From Chloromonas sp. AAM2 (taxonomy: Eukaryota; Chlorophyta; Chlorophyceae; Chlamydomonadales; Chlamydomonadaceae): a stretch of DNA of 49,382 bases. The stretch lies in NCBI GenBank assembly GCA_004335635.1, contig QAXH01006231.1:145-49526 (forward strand). Direction: 5' to 3'. Shown here one piece after another: positions 23,101 through 34,684 of this stretch. Within the stretch, counting starts at the first letter, position 1. Every line of letters starts with the position of its first letter. Under the pieces are notes generated by a model. It was not told where the DNA came from, ran no database searches, and was given only the letters and a program-made list of their open reading frames with translations. The position numbers and the translations under genes were made by a program.

Positions 23101-24111
23101 ACCCCCTTGTGAGGAGCCCCTATTCAGATCTGTTGAGCTTGATAATTCCGATCATCTTAGCCAGCCTGGCAATTGCACTGGCATGCATGGCATGGTGGGG
23201 CACAGCAGTGATGTGCCAGACATGTCGCAGCGACTTGGGCACATGATGCTGTATGGCTCTCACCATGCTGCAGCCTCAATCCACAATGCTGCCACGTGGC
23301 TGTGCCGGTGAAGCGCTTTGGTCACCACCTGCATGCAGTATTCAAGTGTGCGTGCATCTGTCAGTGCACATGACAGAACATAGACAAACAGTGAATACTC
23401 GTGTACTTTTGAGCCAACGTGTGTGTGGGCGCTCTCACAGCCAGGCCGCCTGCAAGCCAGGCATATTAAAGAAGGCATACATACCTTGGAGAACTGCTTG
23501 TGGCTTTTGCTGCGCTTGCAGTAGGCAAGCCAGTCCAGCCAGAGGCTCAGGTCCGCTTTAAACTTGCGAGTAGCACGCTCGTAAATGAAATGCACACGCC
23601 TTGTGATGCCGATCTCAGCCAAGCCCTTCTTGCCTGCGGGTTGGCAAGGCGGATTTTATAGTCAGAAAGCACAGCCAACATGATGGAGGCTGTGCCAAGC
23701 ATGAGCCAGCATGGGGACGGCAAGCATGCAGTGTTCATGGCGGCTTTGGCGGCGCACCAACAAGATTACACTGACCCTTGATACCACGCGCCTTCTTGCG
23801 ATGTCGACGCAGCTCCTCGAGTTTGCACTCGTAGTCAATATACCTGAAATGATGGCAACGCGAAAGCAAAGTTTGTTACAAGGGCCTTCTGTCGCCCGGC
23901 ACCAACATGCACGCAGTCAAATGGATCCTTGCAGCTTGCACTACCTCAGGAAGTCGCGCTTGAGAGTGGCCCGGCGCTTGAGGGCGTACTCGAAGTCCTG
24001 TCGCTTCTGAGCGACGGCCTTGACCTCGGTGCGAGTGAAATAGCCCTTCTTTTCCAGGTCCTCCAACTCCGGGATCATCTCCTCCATCAGATAACGCACT
24101 GTGTCCGCCAT
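20176..24111 (-). CDS. UTP6: UTP6, U3 snoRNP / SSU processome HAT-repeat protein, 6 exons
   Basis: Nucleolar scaffold needed for 18S pre-rRNA processing with U3 snoRNA. Exons in coding order: 24111-23945, 23843-23776, 23633-23485, 23328-23264, 22081-21915, 21626-20176. All phases agree, giving 688 residues (human about 600). The N-terminus is the family signature: a helix with PELEDLEKKGYFTRTEVKAV, then DFEYALKRR and DYECKLEELRRHRKK. HAT (half-TPR) motifs follow, including FIYERATRKFKADLSLWLDW, ALWIEAAAWEFEH, LWAEYCRLELLYVARLR, AEVWLRRVRLEVELHSRG and DVDLWLRYAAYERK. Between the last small exon and the C-terminal HAT block is a low-complexity linker with a basic PVKRKRG patch. The gene is divergent from its right-hand neighbour. 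Intron 4 (22082-23263) is far longer than the rest and repeat-filled. Confidence 0.93.
22201..22299. repeat. 99-bp direct repeat, left copy (UTP6 intron 4)
   Basis: Starts TGGCTCAGAACAGCGGGGAA and ends TTAGCCAG. It matches 23066-23164 base for base except one G/A change in the CTGTTC/CTATTC hexamer. The ends TGGC...GCCA are inverted, like an LTR terminus, but I see no target-site duplication, primer-binding site or polypurine tract. Confidence 0.9.
22522..22923. repeat. Three-unit ~154-bp minisatellite with a strong hairpin
   Basis: Units begin GGTGCTCAGAT at 22522, 22676 and 22829. Each contains CGGCCACCGGCCTTGTGGTG continuing GCC, a 7-bp stem (GGCCACC/GGTGGCC) with an 8-nt loop, then CTCTGCCAGGGATAACTTTT and a CAGTGCACC block. 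It lies between the two 99-bp direct repeats. Confidence 0.85.
23066..23164. repeat. 99-bp direct repeat, right copy (UTP6 intron 4)
   Basis: Near-identical partner of 22201-22299. Together the pair bounds a 964-bp cassette lying wholly inside the intron. Confidence 0.9.
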
Positions 24112-24674
24112 GATTGCCTGCTAATGGCACGGGCGCCGCGAGATCGGCTACCAGGAGCGGGGCCAAGAAAGTAAACGAAATGTTTGTACTGTAGATCAAT
24201 GCAATCTGGCAGGCACCCTGCACGAGGTTGCTCGCATGGCACCAGGGATCGGCTACGAGCAGCTGGTGCCGCCAGGCATACCGGAAAGAGGCGGCAAGGC
24301 AACCAAGCACATGTTCCAGGCAATAAGGCTCTAGCACAGTGATAACTATTCTGTGTTCCAAATTCTGGCTGCGTTATTTCAGTAAGGGCGACTCGAAGCC
24401 TCGGCATCAGTAACCGAAGTTCCGGTGTTCGTTCGGTTCCGGGTTCTTTCGGCTGCTTCACTGGTCATCTAGGGCAAGGGCAGAACAGTGCAGACATAGA
24501 TATAGAGAGATAGAGATCGCGTCTTCGCGATGACTGACTGCAGATTGTGGCGTGGATGCACGCTCCCATGTCGCCCACCATTGGCTTGATGACATGACAG
24601 GCGTCTGGTGTTTAAGCGTCTGCATTCACTGATATTCCGGCGACATTCGCTGACAATTTGTGCAGAAACACAGC
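24112..24674. promoter_or_regulatory. Divergent promoter region of UTP6 and the PQQ-like gene
   Basis: The 563 bp between the UTP6 ATG (minus) and the next gene's ATG (plus) must hold both 5' UTRs and promoters. No clear TATA box or repeated operator is visible. A purine/pyrimidine-skewed ATAGAGATAGAGA motif lies near 24499-24515. Confidence 0.5.
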
Positions 24675-27600
24675 ATGAGGGTTGTGCGGCATGCAACCGC
24701 AGTGGGTGTGATCCTCTCAGTGCTCGCTCCCATTGTTGCAGCCACTCACGCCTTCGACAGCATCATAAAACCTGCTGTGCGCACCGTGTACTGGTAAGAA
24801 GGAGTTGGACACGCAACCTTGCAAATGATGACATGTAGACAACCCTAGCACTTCACATAACTGGATGAGTACGCATCTTTTTGCAGGGGTGTGACCAGTG
24901 ATGAATGCACAGCGGTGCATGCTTTGAACGTCAGTACTGGAGCATTGGCCTGGCGACGAAGCCCAGTAGGGGATGAGCAGACATGGAGCATGCAGGTGGG
25001 AGAGGCAATCCTTTGCCAGTTGAGCAGTTGGTGGCACGTGAAGACTTGCATTTGCTACTGGTGCGAGTTGGGAGTTGTTTGACCTGAAGTTTGGGCGCCA
25101 ACGTAAACGCCCCCCCCTTCCCCCCCCTTCACCCCAGTGTCTCCTCCCAGGTTTCAGCTTCCACGGAAATAGCAGGCTTCTTGCGGCATACGCACGCCGG
25201 GAAGCAGACCTAGCGCTCTTACGATTCAAGCTTTGCCGAGTCCTGTGCAGGTGACTGACAAGCGGGTTTTCTACACACTACAAACGGGTCCATCTGTCAC
25301 AGAGGTATCTATTGACACGGGCAACATACGCTGGAGCTGGTGAGTAGTTGGGAGTCTGTGCTCACTCAGGCCTCACCGTTCACTCAGTACCTTTTCATCC
25401 ATGGAGTGGCCCATGCAGTTATGAGGCCACCTGCCTTGCAGTCAAAGCCTTTCAGGACTCAAGTGCCACAGATAGCTATGGTGCTCAGCCATCAATCATT
25501 TCCAGCGTGCCACACAGCTGGCCTTCATATTTGCGGCCAGCCAGGCTAACGATGCATGACAGCCGGACGTCATGTGATTTGACTGCCAGCCCACATGGCG
25601 GCTGAAGACGGATTGTCACAGCAACATCCTTAGTGGCAGCTTCTGGTGTCACCTGCATTGCGCTTTGAATCGATTCCGGTAGCCACATGACGTAGGCCTG
25701 CCGCAAAACTTGTCAGGCGTGAAAAGCCCGAAAATGGCTTCACATGCATTCTTCATGCCACTAGTTAGAAGCTGGTTGCGGCCCTGCATTCTTGTTCTTC
25801 TTGTAGTTAGTTCTGGTAGCTCGTTTCTGGCTTGTCATCTGCTGCCTTTTCCCCACACATGTGATAGGCCTGCGCGTGTGGGTCGTGTGTGGCGGCGCTG
25901 GGACACGGACCTGCCACAGAAGGCGCAGCTGGCCACGCCCCTCCCGGCCCTCGCAGCACAGCTGCTGCTGCTGCGGCCACAAGAAGGGGGCAGTCAGGTC
26001 AGTGCTGACCGAGGATGTGCTCTGTGCACCCTCTGCACCTTGGTGCATTGATGCACTTGGTTTTACATTACCTGCATCCAGTGCTGGGGTCCCACAGTAG
26101 AGTGTGGAGAGATTGCGTAGAGTGGACAGATGTGTCTCTGGGCTGCTCGTCTCTGCAGTGTTGTCGCATTTTAGTTGTCTACTGATTTGTTGCTCATCAC
26201 ACCTTGCAGGTTTTGGCTCTGAATTTGACCAATGGCAACTTAAACTGGGAATATGATGCTCACAAGGACATCTCCAAGGCAAGTATCTGCCACCCGTTTT
26301 CAGTTCTGCAACCAAAGCAGTGGCTGTGTTTCTAGTTGAATACACATCCATTGTGTTGGGCTCCAGCATTCTGTCATCAAACGAGGGATGATGTGTGGTT
26401 GCTCCAGCGACAGTGCATGGCCTCGCGTGATTCACGCTGCAGCAGTGTGCGTCCTTGGCCTGTACTACTTCATGCCTGCTGATCACCTGTCGACTTGTTC
26501 TGTGCCTTGATGTGAGTGAGTGAGTGAGTGAGTGAGTGAGTGACTGTGTTTTTACTCTGTTTGATGTACAAGCAGGCAGCTGCGGATGCGGGCTTGGGTG
26601 CGCCGCGCCACCTGTCAGTGAACAGCTGGCTGCTGGCAGGGCCGAACGTGCTCTTCCTCTCCCTCAATGCAGCCCACCCTGCTGCCCCTACAGCACCCTC
26701 CGGACCACAGCCAGCAGCACAGCAGACAGGAGCGCAGGCAACAACACGCACCGCACAGGGCTTGGATGCAGATGTGGGGAGCACGGGCCAACCAAGTACA
26801 GGGCCACCAGCAACTGCTGGCAAGGCAAAGGACGCAGGAGGCAGGAAGCTGGCTGGCTCGCTGCGGGCTGGTGGTGGAGATGATGATGCTGATGTTGAGA
26901 CGTATGGTTGGGTGCTGGCGGTTGAGTTGGGTACTGGCCGGCTGCTGTGGGCCAGCGGGCCCTTGGAACATGCGGTGGACCAGCTGGTGCTGAGCGAGCC
27001 CACCCTGCTGGTAACGGCTGTGCCTGATGGAGACGGCAGTGGCTGGCAACCAACCATGCTGTATGGACTGGACAAGGTAAACGGTGTGAGGGGCTACCTG
27101 AAGTCTTGTGACTGTTCGGCCCTGTACAAGGGTTATTACAGATCCCTAAACTGTTTGAATTTGTTTTAACTCAGCTGTTAAAGTAACTGTTGGGACTGTT
27201 GGTATGCTGTGAGGGTATGCTGGTATGCTGCGGCTGGCTTTAGATAGTTTGAGGGCTGACAGTTGGATTTGGACCAGTGGCATGGGCAAACTGGCCGATG
27301 TGTGGGGACCATACAAATGGTGTTGCCACACATGGCCTGGTTGGGCACCTTTGTACATTGGCTTTTTGCATTGCTGCTGACGGGGAGTGACTGCAACTTC
27401 TGCTTCTACTGCAAGTAGTAATCTCCTTCAGACAAGGGTTGTGGCCCGATTCTTCTGTGGGGTCTGCTGCAGGGTCTCAATGCAAACGCACATGAGGCAC
27501 GTGACTGTACGTTGACTGTGAGTTGTTCTATGCTCATGCAATTCATACTGCTGTGTTGTAACCCATGCAAGGTGTCCTCTATGTTGTGCGCAGGGCTCTG

Positions 27601-30539
27601 GCGCGCTGCTGTACTCCCTGCCGTGTGCCATAGGGCCCTGTACAGTGCAGGTGAGTGATTGAGTGGGTGGGTGGGTGAGTGAGTGAGTGTGTGTGTGGGT
27701 GTTGTTTTCACAACTGTATCGTGCCACAAGTGGAACAGAAGATGGCTGGAGCTCGATGTAAAACATCATTGTACTCGCATTGCAAATGACTGGTGAGTGT
27801 GTCGTTTTACATGGAGAGCGTTTCTGCATTGTCCGCATATGATCGTTCACCTAAGCCCCTTCTCTTTACGCATCCTAGGCTTCAAGAAATTTAAAGAATC
27901 ATGGCAAATAGCTTTCTGACTGAACAGCAGCTTGAACTCAAGTAAAAATTGTTTCTTACTTGTAGGTGATGGATAACCGTGTGGGACTGCTCACTGCATC
28001 CTTCAGGCAGCAGCAGCCGCAGCCCAGCGAGCTGGCCGCCTTTGAACTTGCAACAGGCGATGAATTGTGGCGCGGCCTGCCTTCAAGCAGCCTGCTAATC
28101 CATGTTGTCGGGGACTGCAGTGCCATTGCGGCCCCCAGGATGCACATCTACTTCGCATGCACCTGCAATGCGCCGGCTGAAGGGGCAATGGTGCAGCCGG
28201 CTGGGCTGATGGATGCAAGGGCACAGGCGGGGACGGAAGGCGTGGAAAGGCGACGGAGACCCAGTCCCCCAAAGCCGCCACCGCCTCCCGAGCCCGGCTT
28301 GTGCGCGTTTGCCGTTGCTGCAGACACTGGCAGGCTGGGCTTTGAGGTGAGCCGGGATGAGGTGGCGTACGGGTGGGCAGGCCTGGTGGTGTGGGCAGCC
28401 CCGAACAGCCCACTTTAGCTCAACGCACCGCCTAGCACAGCACACTGGGCTCGCCCGCACCTAAACCTCATTGGAAGCAAGGGACCGTCACAGTTTGAGT
28501 GCATCACTTGTGAGCCTGCCAGTCTGGGCTGGCACTGGTTTCAGAAGCTGCTGATTGTGGTAGGTGTCAGTGCCTCCAGCTGCTTGTAGGGTGACTGCTG
28601 GGTTGAACCGAGCACAGCGTTCTTTTTTGTCTTTTGCCACCGAGTCACTGCCTGACGTTATACGGCTGGGTGTCACACTTCGGAGCCGCAAGTAGGTCAA
28701 TTCAAACTCTACTAGTGACCCAGTGTCGCTGCTGGATTGTGACTTGACTACCAGTACGGACTGTACGGACCTTCGGCATTGCCTTGATGTGTGGTTGCAG
28801 GTGGTCCTGTCTGCATCAGATTCCATTCCCTATGGAGCTGCCGCTTATGATTTCAAGCCTTTGGCCACAGCAGACGTCATGGTGTTCCGCGGTCGCCTGG
28901 GCGTGTACGCCGTGCCCCAGCTTAGTCACAACCCAGATGCAAATGCCAGCACCCGCTCTACAGCACATGCCGGCACCCACAGCATAGCAACTGCAGGCGG
29001 CTTGGGCAGTGCAGCAGGGACTGAGGAGGGGGCAGATACCTCGCTCGCAGAACACGGAGAATTAGCCACTGCGCGCCGTGCCCTGCTCCAAGACCTACCC
29101 AGTGTGCAGGTTCAGTACAGCTCCCGGCTGCCAGACGGTCTGGCACTGCAGGCTTGGGACTGGCTGGACCTCAAAGCAGGCAAGCTGGTACTGCAGGCAT
29201 CTCCACCCGCCCCAGCACTCCAATTCTCCGCGGTTGGAAAGAAGCATGACGATCCCGACGAACCCGCTATCCCTTCCTCCTGGCTGTTTGCACTAAACGC
29301 TCAAAACGGCACCCTCATCTGGTCCCTGGCCACTAATATGTCCCTCGGGCCGCTGAACGTGCACCCGCTGTCGCATGACTGGGGGAGAGGCGGGCTGCTG
29401 CTCGTGGACGGCTGCCGGCCGCCTGTGGACGAATTTCAGTCCAGCTGGCTGGGCCGTTTCTGGTCTGCACGCCCGGCCACGGCTGCACAAACACGCCAAG
29501 CAGGCAGCAGGCGGGCGCAGGCCAGCTTCAACTATAAGGAGAGGAGCAAAGTCCTCCCACACTCACAATCACTAATACCCACCACAGCCACGTGGCAAGC
29601 ACGTGCTGCTGCGGTTACTGATGATGACGGTGGTGACGAGGCTCACCGCGGCCCCGAGCCCGAGTCAGCGGGTGACGGTATGTCCTGCTGCCTGTATGCG
29701 GTGTCTGTGGATAGTGGGCGGGTGGCCTGGCAGCACTGCTACGACATGAGCAAGGCCTGTAGCTCGGGCCTCAAGCGCAACACTGCTACCAACATAGTCT
29801 ACATTTTGTTGGCCACACAGTGAGTGCAAAATGGTTTTGGACTAGTGACACTGTGCAAACAGCTTTGATCTGGAGCGTCAGAAGTCGCCAGACGGGGACC
29901 CACACAAAACAAGGAGATGCTGGGGTCGGATACAGAGCATGGATTGAAGCAAAGGGATACAACGAATGCATACTGGCTGTCAGTCAGAGGGTAGCAGCAA
30001 AGGGCTGTTGGTTTCTGGCGGTATACACAACCATGTGTGCATGTCTACCTCACACTCAAGCACACTGCTTCTGTCATGCTGTCCCTGTTGATGCACCATG
30101 TATCGAACACGTACCGCTGGACAACTCTTGATCCATTTCCAGGTTGGCGGAAACTCTCCAATCGTTGAGAGAATTCCAAACCTCTCAGGATGCCATGTTG
30201 CAGCAAATGGCTATTGGTTTCTGGCGCAATGTGCGTCGCCATGTGTGCAAGCATTGTGGTCAAAACACTCAAGACGTTCGCTTTTGCATCATGGTTGACA
30301 CACCATCAAGTGCCCAACCCACGTGTCTTGTGCTCTGCAGGGTGCTGGTGCTAGTCATCGGTTGCACAGTGGGGGTTGTGCGGAGCCGCCGGCCGCGCCG
30401 GGCCGCTGCAGGCCTGCCTGGGGCTATCATGCACGACCCAGATTCCGACAACGAAGCCCTTCTGGTGAATCTTCCAGCAGCCCCAGGGGTGAATCACACA
30501 GAGTGGGATCCAAACCAAAACGACGAGGGCTACTTGTAA
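24675..30539 (+). CDS. Predicted type I membrane protein with PQQ-like propeller motifs, 10 exons
   Basis: Function unknown. Exons: 24675-24793, 24887-24995, 25251-25339, 25868-25997, 26210-26278, 26576-27076, 27594-27650, 27966-28346, 28801-29819, 30341-30539. Phases agree, giving 890 residues. A signal peptide is likely at 1-25 (hydrophobic VGVILSVLAPIVAA). Repeated PQQ-like blades follow the pattern A-L-N-x-x-x-G-x-x-x-W: VHALNVSTGALAWR, VSIDTGNIRWSW, VLALNLTNGNLNWEY, LAVELGTGRLLWAS, AFELATGDELWRG, FALNAQNGTLIWS, AVSVDSGRVAWQH. One transmembrane helix (about 817-838) is completed only when the exon ending 29819 joins 30341. A basic RSRRPRR stop-transfer and an acidic tail follow. Intron 5 uses a GC donor. 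An alternative exon from about 30143 would break the helix. No cofactor-binding residues can be assigned, so a non-enzymatic propeller is likeliest. Confidence 0.8.
26512..26543. repeat. (GTGA)n microsatellite in intron 5
   Basis: Eight or so GAGT units just upstream of the exon 6 acceptor at 26575. A second, mixed GTGA/GGGT/GT run lies at about 27651-27700, starting directly at the donor of intron 7. Confidence 0.85.
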
Positions 30540-31830
30540 CTGCATGGTGCATGATGCTTGTGGGGTAGTGGCGCCTATCTGCATGGTTTTTGCTGCCTTT
30601 CCTTGTGTCCATGGGAGGGATGGGGTACGCATGGCATGGGAGGCGTGTGGGAGCGGGAGCAGCCGACTAAGTTGTTGCTAGTGACTTGTTGGCATGCGCA
30701 AGCAGCGCGGGCTGGCAGCTTGTGATCCCAGGCTAGGCTGGGATACGGTTATGGGGAGGAACCAAGTTCACGCCAGGGCTGATGCTCCAGGCACCTGAAC
30801 AGGGTCAGCACACGTTGGAGCCAAGGCACTCTGGCAGGTCAGGTTGGCTCAGCTTATGCAGCCAGGTTATCTGCCCCTGCCCTCCAGAACCGGCGGCTTC
30901 TTTTTGTAGGTTTTCTCGTGCTGGCTGTTTTAGTTGAACTTGTGACAGACAAAGACAGAAAGTTGTGGCAGACAAGATTCCAACTGGAGATTATAATTGG
31001 CCATTACCATGCTGTGTTCGACCATGTCAACATGGGGCCATGCTTTTCTGCTGGCCCTGCATTTCCCATGCAGATGGCTGTTTTCATGTGATGTTTCTCC
31101 TGTCCATCTCCTTGCCAAGGAGAGGCCTGAGTGCAAGCACTCAGTGCAGCACATCTGTTCAGGCACCAAAACATTATTGTCGTTAATACGTCGCTTGAGG
31201 CGTTGACAAGTCTGTTTTGTTTGAAGAACTGTTCCTATGCCAGCCGCTTCGTCTGCAGACCAGCACCTACACGCATTCTCTAATAACCACATTCTCAAAT
31301 AACCAGGCACAGCTCTGTGGTATGTGTTGTGCAGCTCTTCGTAATGCTCTTTGCCAGCACCTGCTTCCTTAAGGCAGCGCATGTCACAGCAATCTGGTCA
31401 CGATTATGTGGTTGGAAGCTGATTGGCTCATGATGTGCCTCTGCTGGTAGACTGAGGGCTCTGGTTTCAATTGCAGGGCATGGGCCAGGCTGGGGCAGTA
31501 AGGGCCTGGGTGACTCAACAGGCCAGAGACAGGATGCAGCGAGTTCAGTTGTTGACGGTCCCACAACATGGCTGTTGACGGTCTATTGCTTCTTTGCATG
31601 CCAAGTGATTAGCGACAATGGCAGCCATGTTCTGTTTGCCGTTGGTCTAGCTAGACTTCCAATCTGATGTAGCCACTGCTGCATATGCCCATTGGCGTTG
31701 AAGGATTGGAGTTGGCCGTCAGTTAATCCACACCGGACTGGCATCATACAAATAAGCGGCAAGGCTCTTTCTGCTGGCCTAGAATTGTTTGCCCCAGCGA
31801 GCGAGAAGCACAGCCACTGGGTCTGTCAAC
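30540..31830. other. Intergenic, no supportable gene
   Basis: Holds the 3' region of the membrane-protein gene. No frame shows family motifs, and I see no RNA gene. Ends at a copy of the dispersed inverted-repeat family. Confidence 0.4.
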
Positions 31831-31890
31831 AAAAGAAGTTTGCCAGTTCTGGGACAATTCCTGTGAGGTGTCCAGTTCCACTGGATGTTT
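31831..31890 (+). repeat. Dispersed inverted-repeat-family copy
   Basis: AAAAGAAGTTTGCCAGTTCT then GGGACAATTCCTGTGAGG and GTTCCACTGG. One of the best matches to the family consensus; an opposite-oriented copy lies at about 34685. Confidence 0.7.
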
Positions 31891-32121
31891 TTTGAAGTGG
31901 AAACCCGAGAGGGCATGTACAGTGCCACTTCGTGTGCAAGCAGCCTCAGAACATGTTATACGAGACATGAACCACACTCTGTCATAAACTCTGACTTTGA
32001 CACCAGTCTGAAAATGGTTACCGTGATGGGTCATGTCTGTAGTGCTCACATGTGTCTTCAGAAGTCGGTAATGTAAGTCGCCACCAAGTGTTCCAGTTGC
32101 TTCACTCTCTTTAGCAAACTC

Positions 32122-33138
32122 GTGTGTTGCGCCAGTGTGTTTCTGAGTGTGTTGCGTACGTTGACGATCCCTCACTGTGTCTTCCATGTGTTTCATGAGC
32201 ACCGCTCCCCGCGGTGTGCTGTGGATCCCTGCCAAGCCTGCTTCAACCAGTACATCCATTACATGCAGTTTTGGCAGGACGCCTTTGCTCAACTCAAAAA
32301 GTTGCACACTCTATATCAGTGCGAGCCCCTGTCCCCTCCAGGGCCCCATGCCCTCGTGGGCGAGGCCTGGGGGAACGGCGTCCATGTTCACATTGCTTTC
32401 ATGCGGGCATGGTGGCCTTCCTGGCTGTGCCTGCAAGTACTGCTGTGCCTTGTGTGCTTTGCTTTGCCCGCAGTCCAAACTTGGTATGACGAGGAGGGCA
32501 GTAAACACACAGAGGGTGGCGCGGCTAAGAAAGGTAAGCCTGGGGCAACAGCTGGGCGCTGGAAGAGAGGAGGTGAGAGCAATGCACACCATTACCACCA
32601 CTACCACCAGCCCAGGGCCCACCCCAGCCACCCCCGGCCAGCCAGCCCCTGTCCCCTCCAGGGCCCCATGCCCTCGTGGGCGAGGCCTGGGGGAACGGCT
32701 GGGCGCGGGGCCAGCAATGTATGTTTGTGTGTCTGTTTGTGTACTGAGTCATGCTGCCATGTCGGCGTCTCTAATCATGCATGTCCCTCAATTGTGCGTG
32801 CAGGAGAGAAATCTTGCCAGGTGCTGGAGAGCACGGACCCTGGCGCCACAACCAAGACTGGCAAAACAGCCCACGAGCTCCGGGACTGCAAGGCAGATGC
32901 CGGTGAGTGCGTTGTGCCAGACACAGCGGCACACTCCATACCTGCCCACAGACCCCTCGTCGTTTTGAAATTGACAAGGACAAGCATCATTGACAACGAC
33001 AAGCATCATTCGAAGCATCATTCGCCCATTTAAACATTTGTCACTAGCTGTCGCGATTTCAAACTTTTGTGGCAGCTGTCGAGAAGGTGACGCAGGTCGT
33101 AAGGCGGAGTCGCACATACATATTTATGAGCGAGCAGC
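32122..33138 (+). CDS. Unassigned gene, partial exon model
   Basis: I do not recognise the family. Protein-like segments on one strand suggest a real gene. One is about 32200-32319 (DPCQACFNQYIHYMQFWQDA, then FAQLKK). A second is the exon 32474-32533 (QTWYDEEGSKHTEGGAAKK). A third is the exon 32804-32902 (VLESTDPGATTKTGKTAHEL, then RDCKADA). A possible last exon runs from 33075 to a TGA at about 33138 (VEKVTQVVRRSRTYIF). The second and third exons join in phase across GT-AG borders, and the last joins in phase too. I could not connect the first segment or find the start. The single open frame 32122-33033 runs through introns, including two copies of a 56-bp repeat. It lies between two opposite-facing repeat-family copies, so it could be cargo of a mobile element. 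Confidence 0.45.
32324..32379. repeat. 56-bp perfect direct repeat, copy 1
   Basis: Starts AGCCCCTGTCCCCTCCAGGG and ends GGGGGAACGGC. Identical to 32644-32699, 320 bp downstream. Both copies fall in what I infer to be introns of the unassigned gene. Confidence 0.92.
32644..32699. repeat. 56-bp perfect direct repeat, copy 2
   Basis: Exact copy of 32324-32379, with different flanks on both sides. The absence of any substitution points to recent duplication or conversion. Confidence 0.92.
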
Positions 33139-33153
33139 AGCACAGTTGAAATA

Positions 33154-33370
33154 ATGGCTGCCTCTACGCATTCCATAGCTTGTCGTCTGCTGTCGCGTTC
33201 AGGTGCGCGTGGAGGTGCGCATGGAGCTGGCACCTCAAAAGCTTCCGTGGGCTTTCTGGGTCTCGGTGCGCGCAAGGCATGGCCAGACGGCACGCCGTTG
33301 GGCAAGTGCCCAAATTGCAATGTTGTGGGCAAGCGCGGAGCAAAGCACAACAGACCTAAGCTCAGAGGTG
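33154..33370 (+). CDS. Candidate exon with a CPNC zinc-ribbon-like motif
   Basis: An open stretch from an ATG at 33154 to a candidate donor (AGAG|GTGAAC near 33367). It encodes an Arg/Ser/Ala-rich start that could be a transit peptide, then KAWPDGTPLGKCPNCNVVGK and RGAKHNRPKL. CPNC is half of a zinc ribbon; no partner cysteine pair is present before the frame ends. It may begin a separate gene. Alternatively, joined at the CAG acceptor near 33202, it could be a downstream exon of the preceding unassigned gene, since the phase allows this. No further exon was found. Confidence 0.35.
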
Positions 33371-34257
33371 AACGCCTTGTGTCTTGTGGCCGCTACAGCC
33401 AGCCAGTGGAGTGACTGGGTTTGGCAACTGTGGAGTGACTGGGTGTGTGTGATATACATGCATAACCGAGCTGCATGGCATTGCTCGTGTTTGCAAGGAG
33501 GGAGTGCACACTAGGCCTGTTTACTGCATGAGCACCATGCCTTCTCATGGTCTTCTGCATGAGCTGCTACCTTTAGCGCTGCGTCGCCATTTGCAGGTTG
33601 TAGGAGCATCTGGTTTTGCATAAGCTGGCGAGGCTGACAAACAACAGTCCACTTAAGAAGTATGGTCACCATGTTGTCGACGCCGTGGTGGACACATACC
33701 ACTGTTTTCAATCATTGAATGCACACTCAAGTGAACAGAAATGTTACGTGTGTACTACAAAAAGAAACGTGCTGTTGACAGCATGTGCCGCCAGTCAATG
33801 TGCCTTGTCAACATGCAAGGGCTGATGGCGTGAAGGCAGGGCGTCACGCACGAATGCAAGGCCGGACTGGAGCATGATCACGGGCAAGGGACAGGATGAC
33901 AGGGTACTAAATAGACAGGAAAACTGCCCATGGGTTTTGAATGCTCCACAAGCTCTCTAAACCGTGTGTTCTCTTGACTGAATGTGCAAAGGAGTTTGTA
34001 ATGCAATGGTAATACCAAAAGCTGGCTAGCGTCACAGAAGTCATGTAGCATGTGTGTTGCTGGAGTTGATGTATGTAATCGACAGCTTTTTGTCTAGCCC
34101 ACGATTCAAACGTTGGCAGAGTGACCGGCCAGTAACAGCACTTTGTTGTGGGGCGCGGCAAGCGTGACGGCAAGCGCACCTGTGTTTGCGCAGATAATAA
34201 TTTGCATGGACGTGCTTGTGACACTCACACACTAGCTAGCAAAGCTGCAGGCTCCAC

Positions 34258-34258
34258 C

Positions 34259-34290
<32 letters not shown>
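34258..34290. repeat. (GAT)n microsatellite
   Basis: Ten or so GAT units in intergenic sequence. Confidence 0.9.
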
Positions 34291-34292
<2 letters not shown>

Positions 34293-34684
34293 AGGCAGTG
34301 ATGCTCGCTGTGTTCAACACGTTGAAGCACACTTACATATCCTCAGCACATGACACAACATGAATGAGCATGTGGTACGTGCGGCATGCCCACGCCGCAT
34401 GCAATCTATCCCTTGAAATGGTGCCCAGTCACAGTCTAGTTTGCAACTCAACAAGGCAATGAGTTGATTGCATTCAACAACGCCAGCGTTTTGAACACTT
34501 CTATTGCGGCTTGTTCCCTTTTAAGCAGTCACAAGCCCCTAGCACTGCCTAAACCATCCGCCCCACCAGTGAGGCGCGCTACTAATCACGCTCACTCAAT
34601 GACAGTCCGGGTGACAACTGTATCGACAAAACCATGAGATTCAGCAGAGGCATGGTGTGTTGGGCCGCACATGTTGGGTACTCC

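Noticed and set aside
22201..23164. Classical LTR retrotransposon in the UTP6 intron
   Set aside because: Terminal repeats are present, but there is no coding region, tRNA primer site, polypurine tract or target duplication.
32122..33033. 303-codon open frame as a single exon
   Set aside because: It reads through consensus GT-AG borders around 32533, 32804 and 32902 and through two repeat copies; its His/Pro-rich parts are intron translation.
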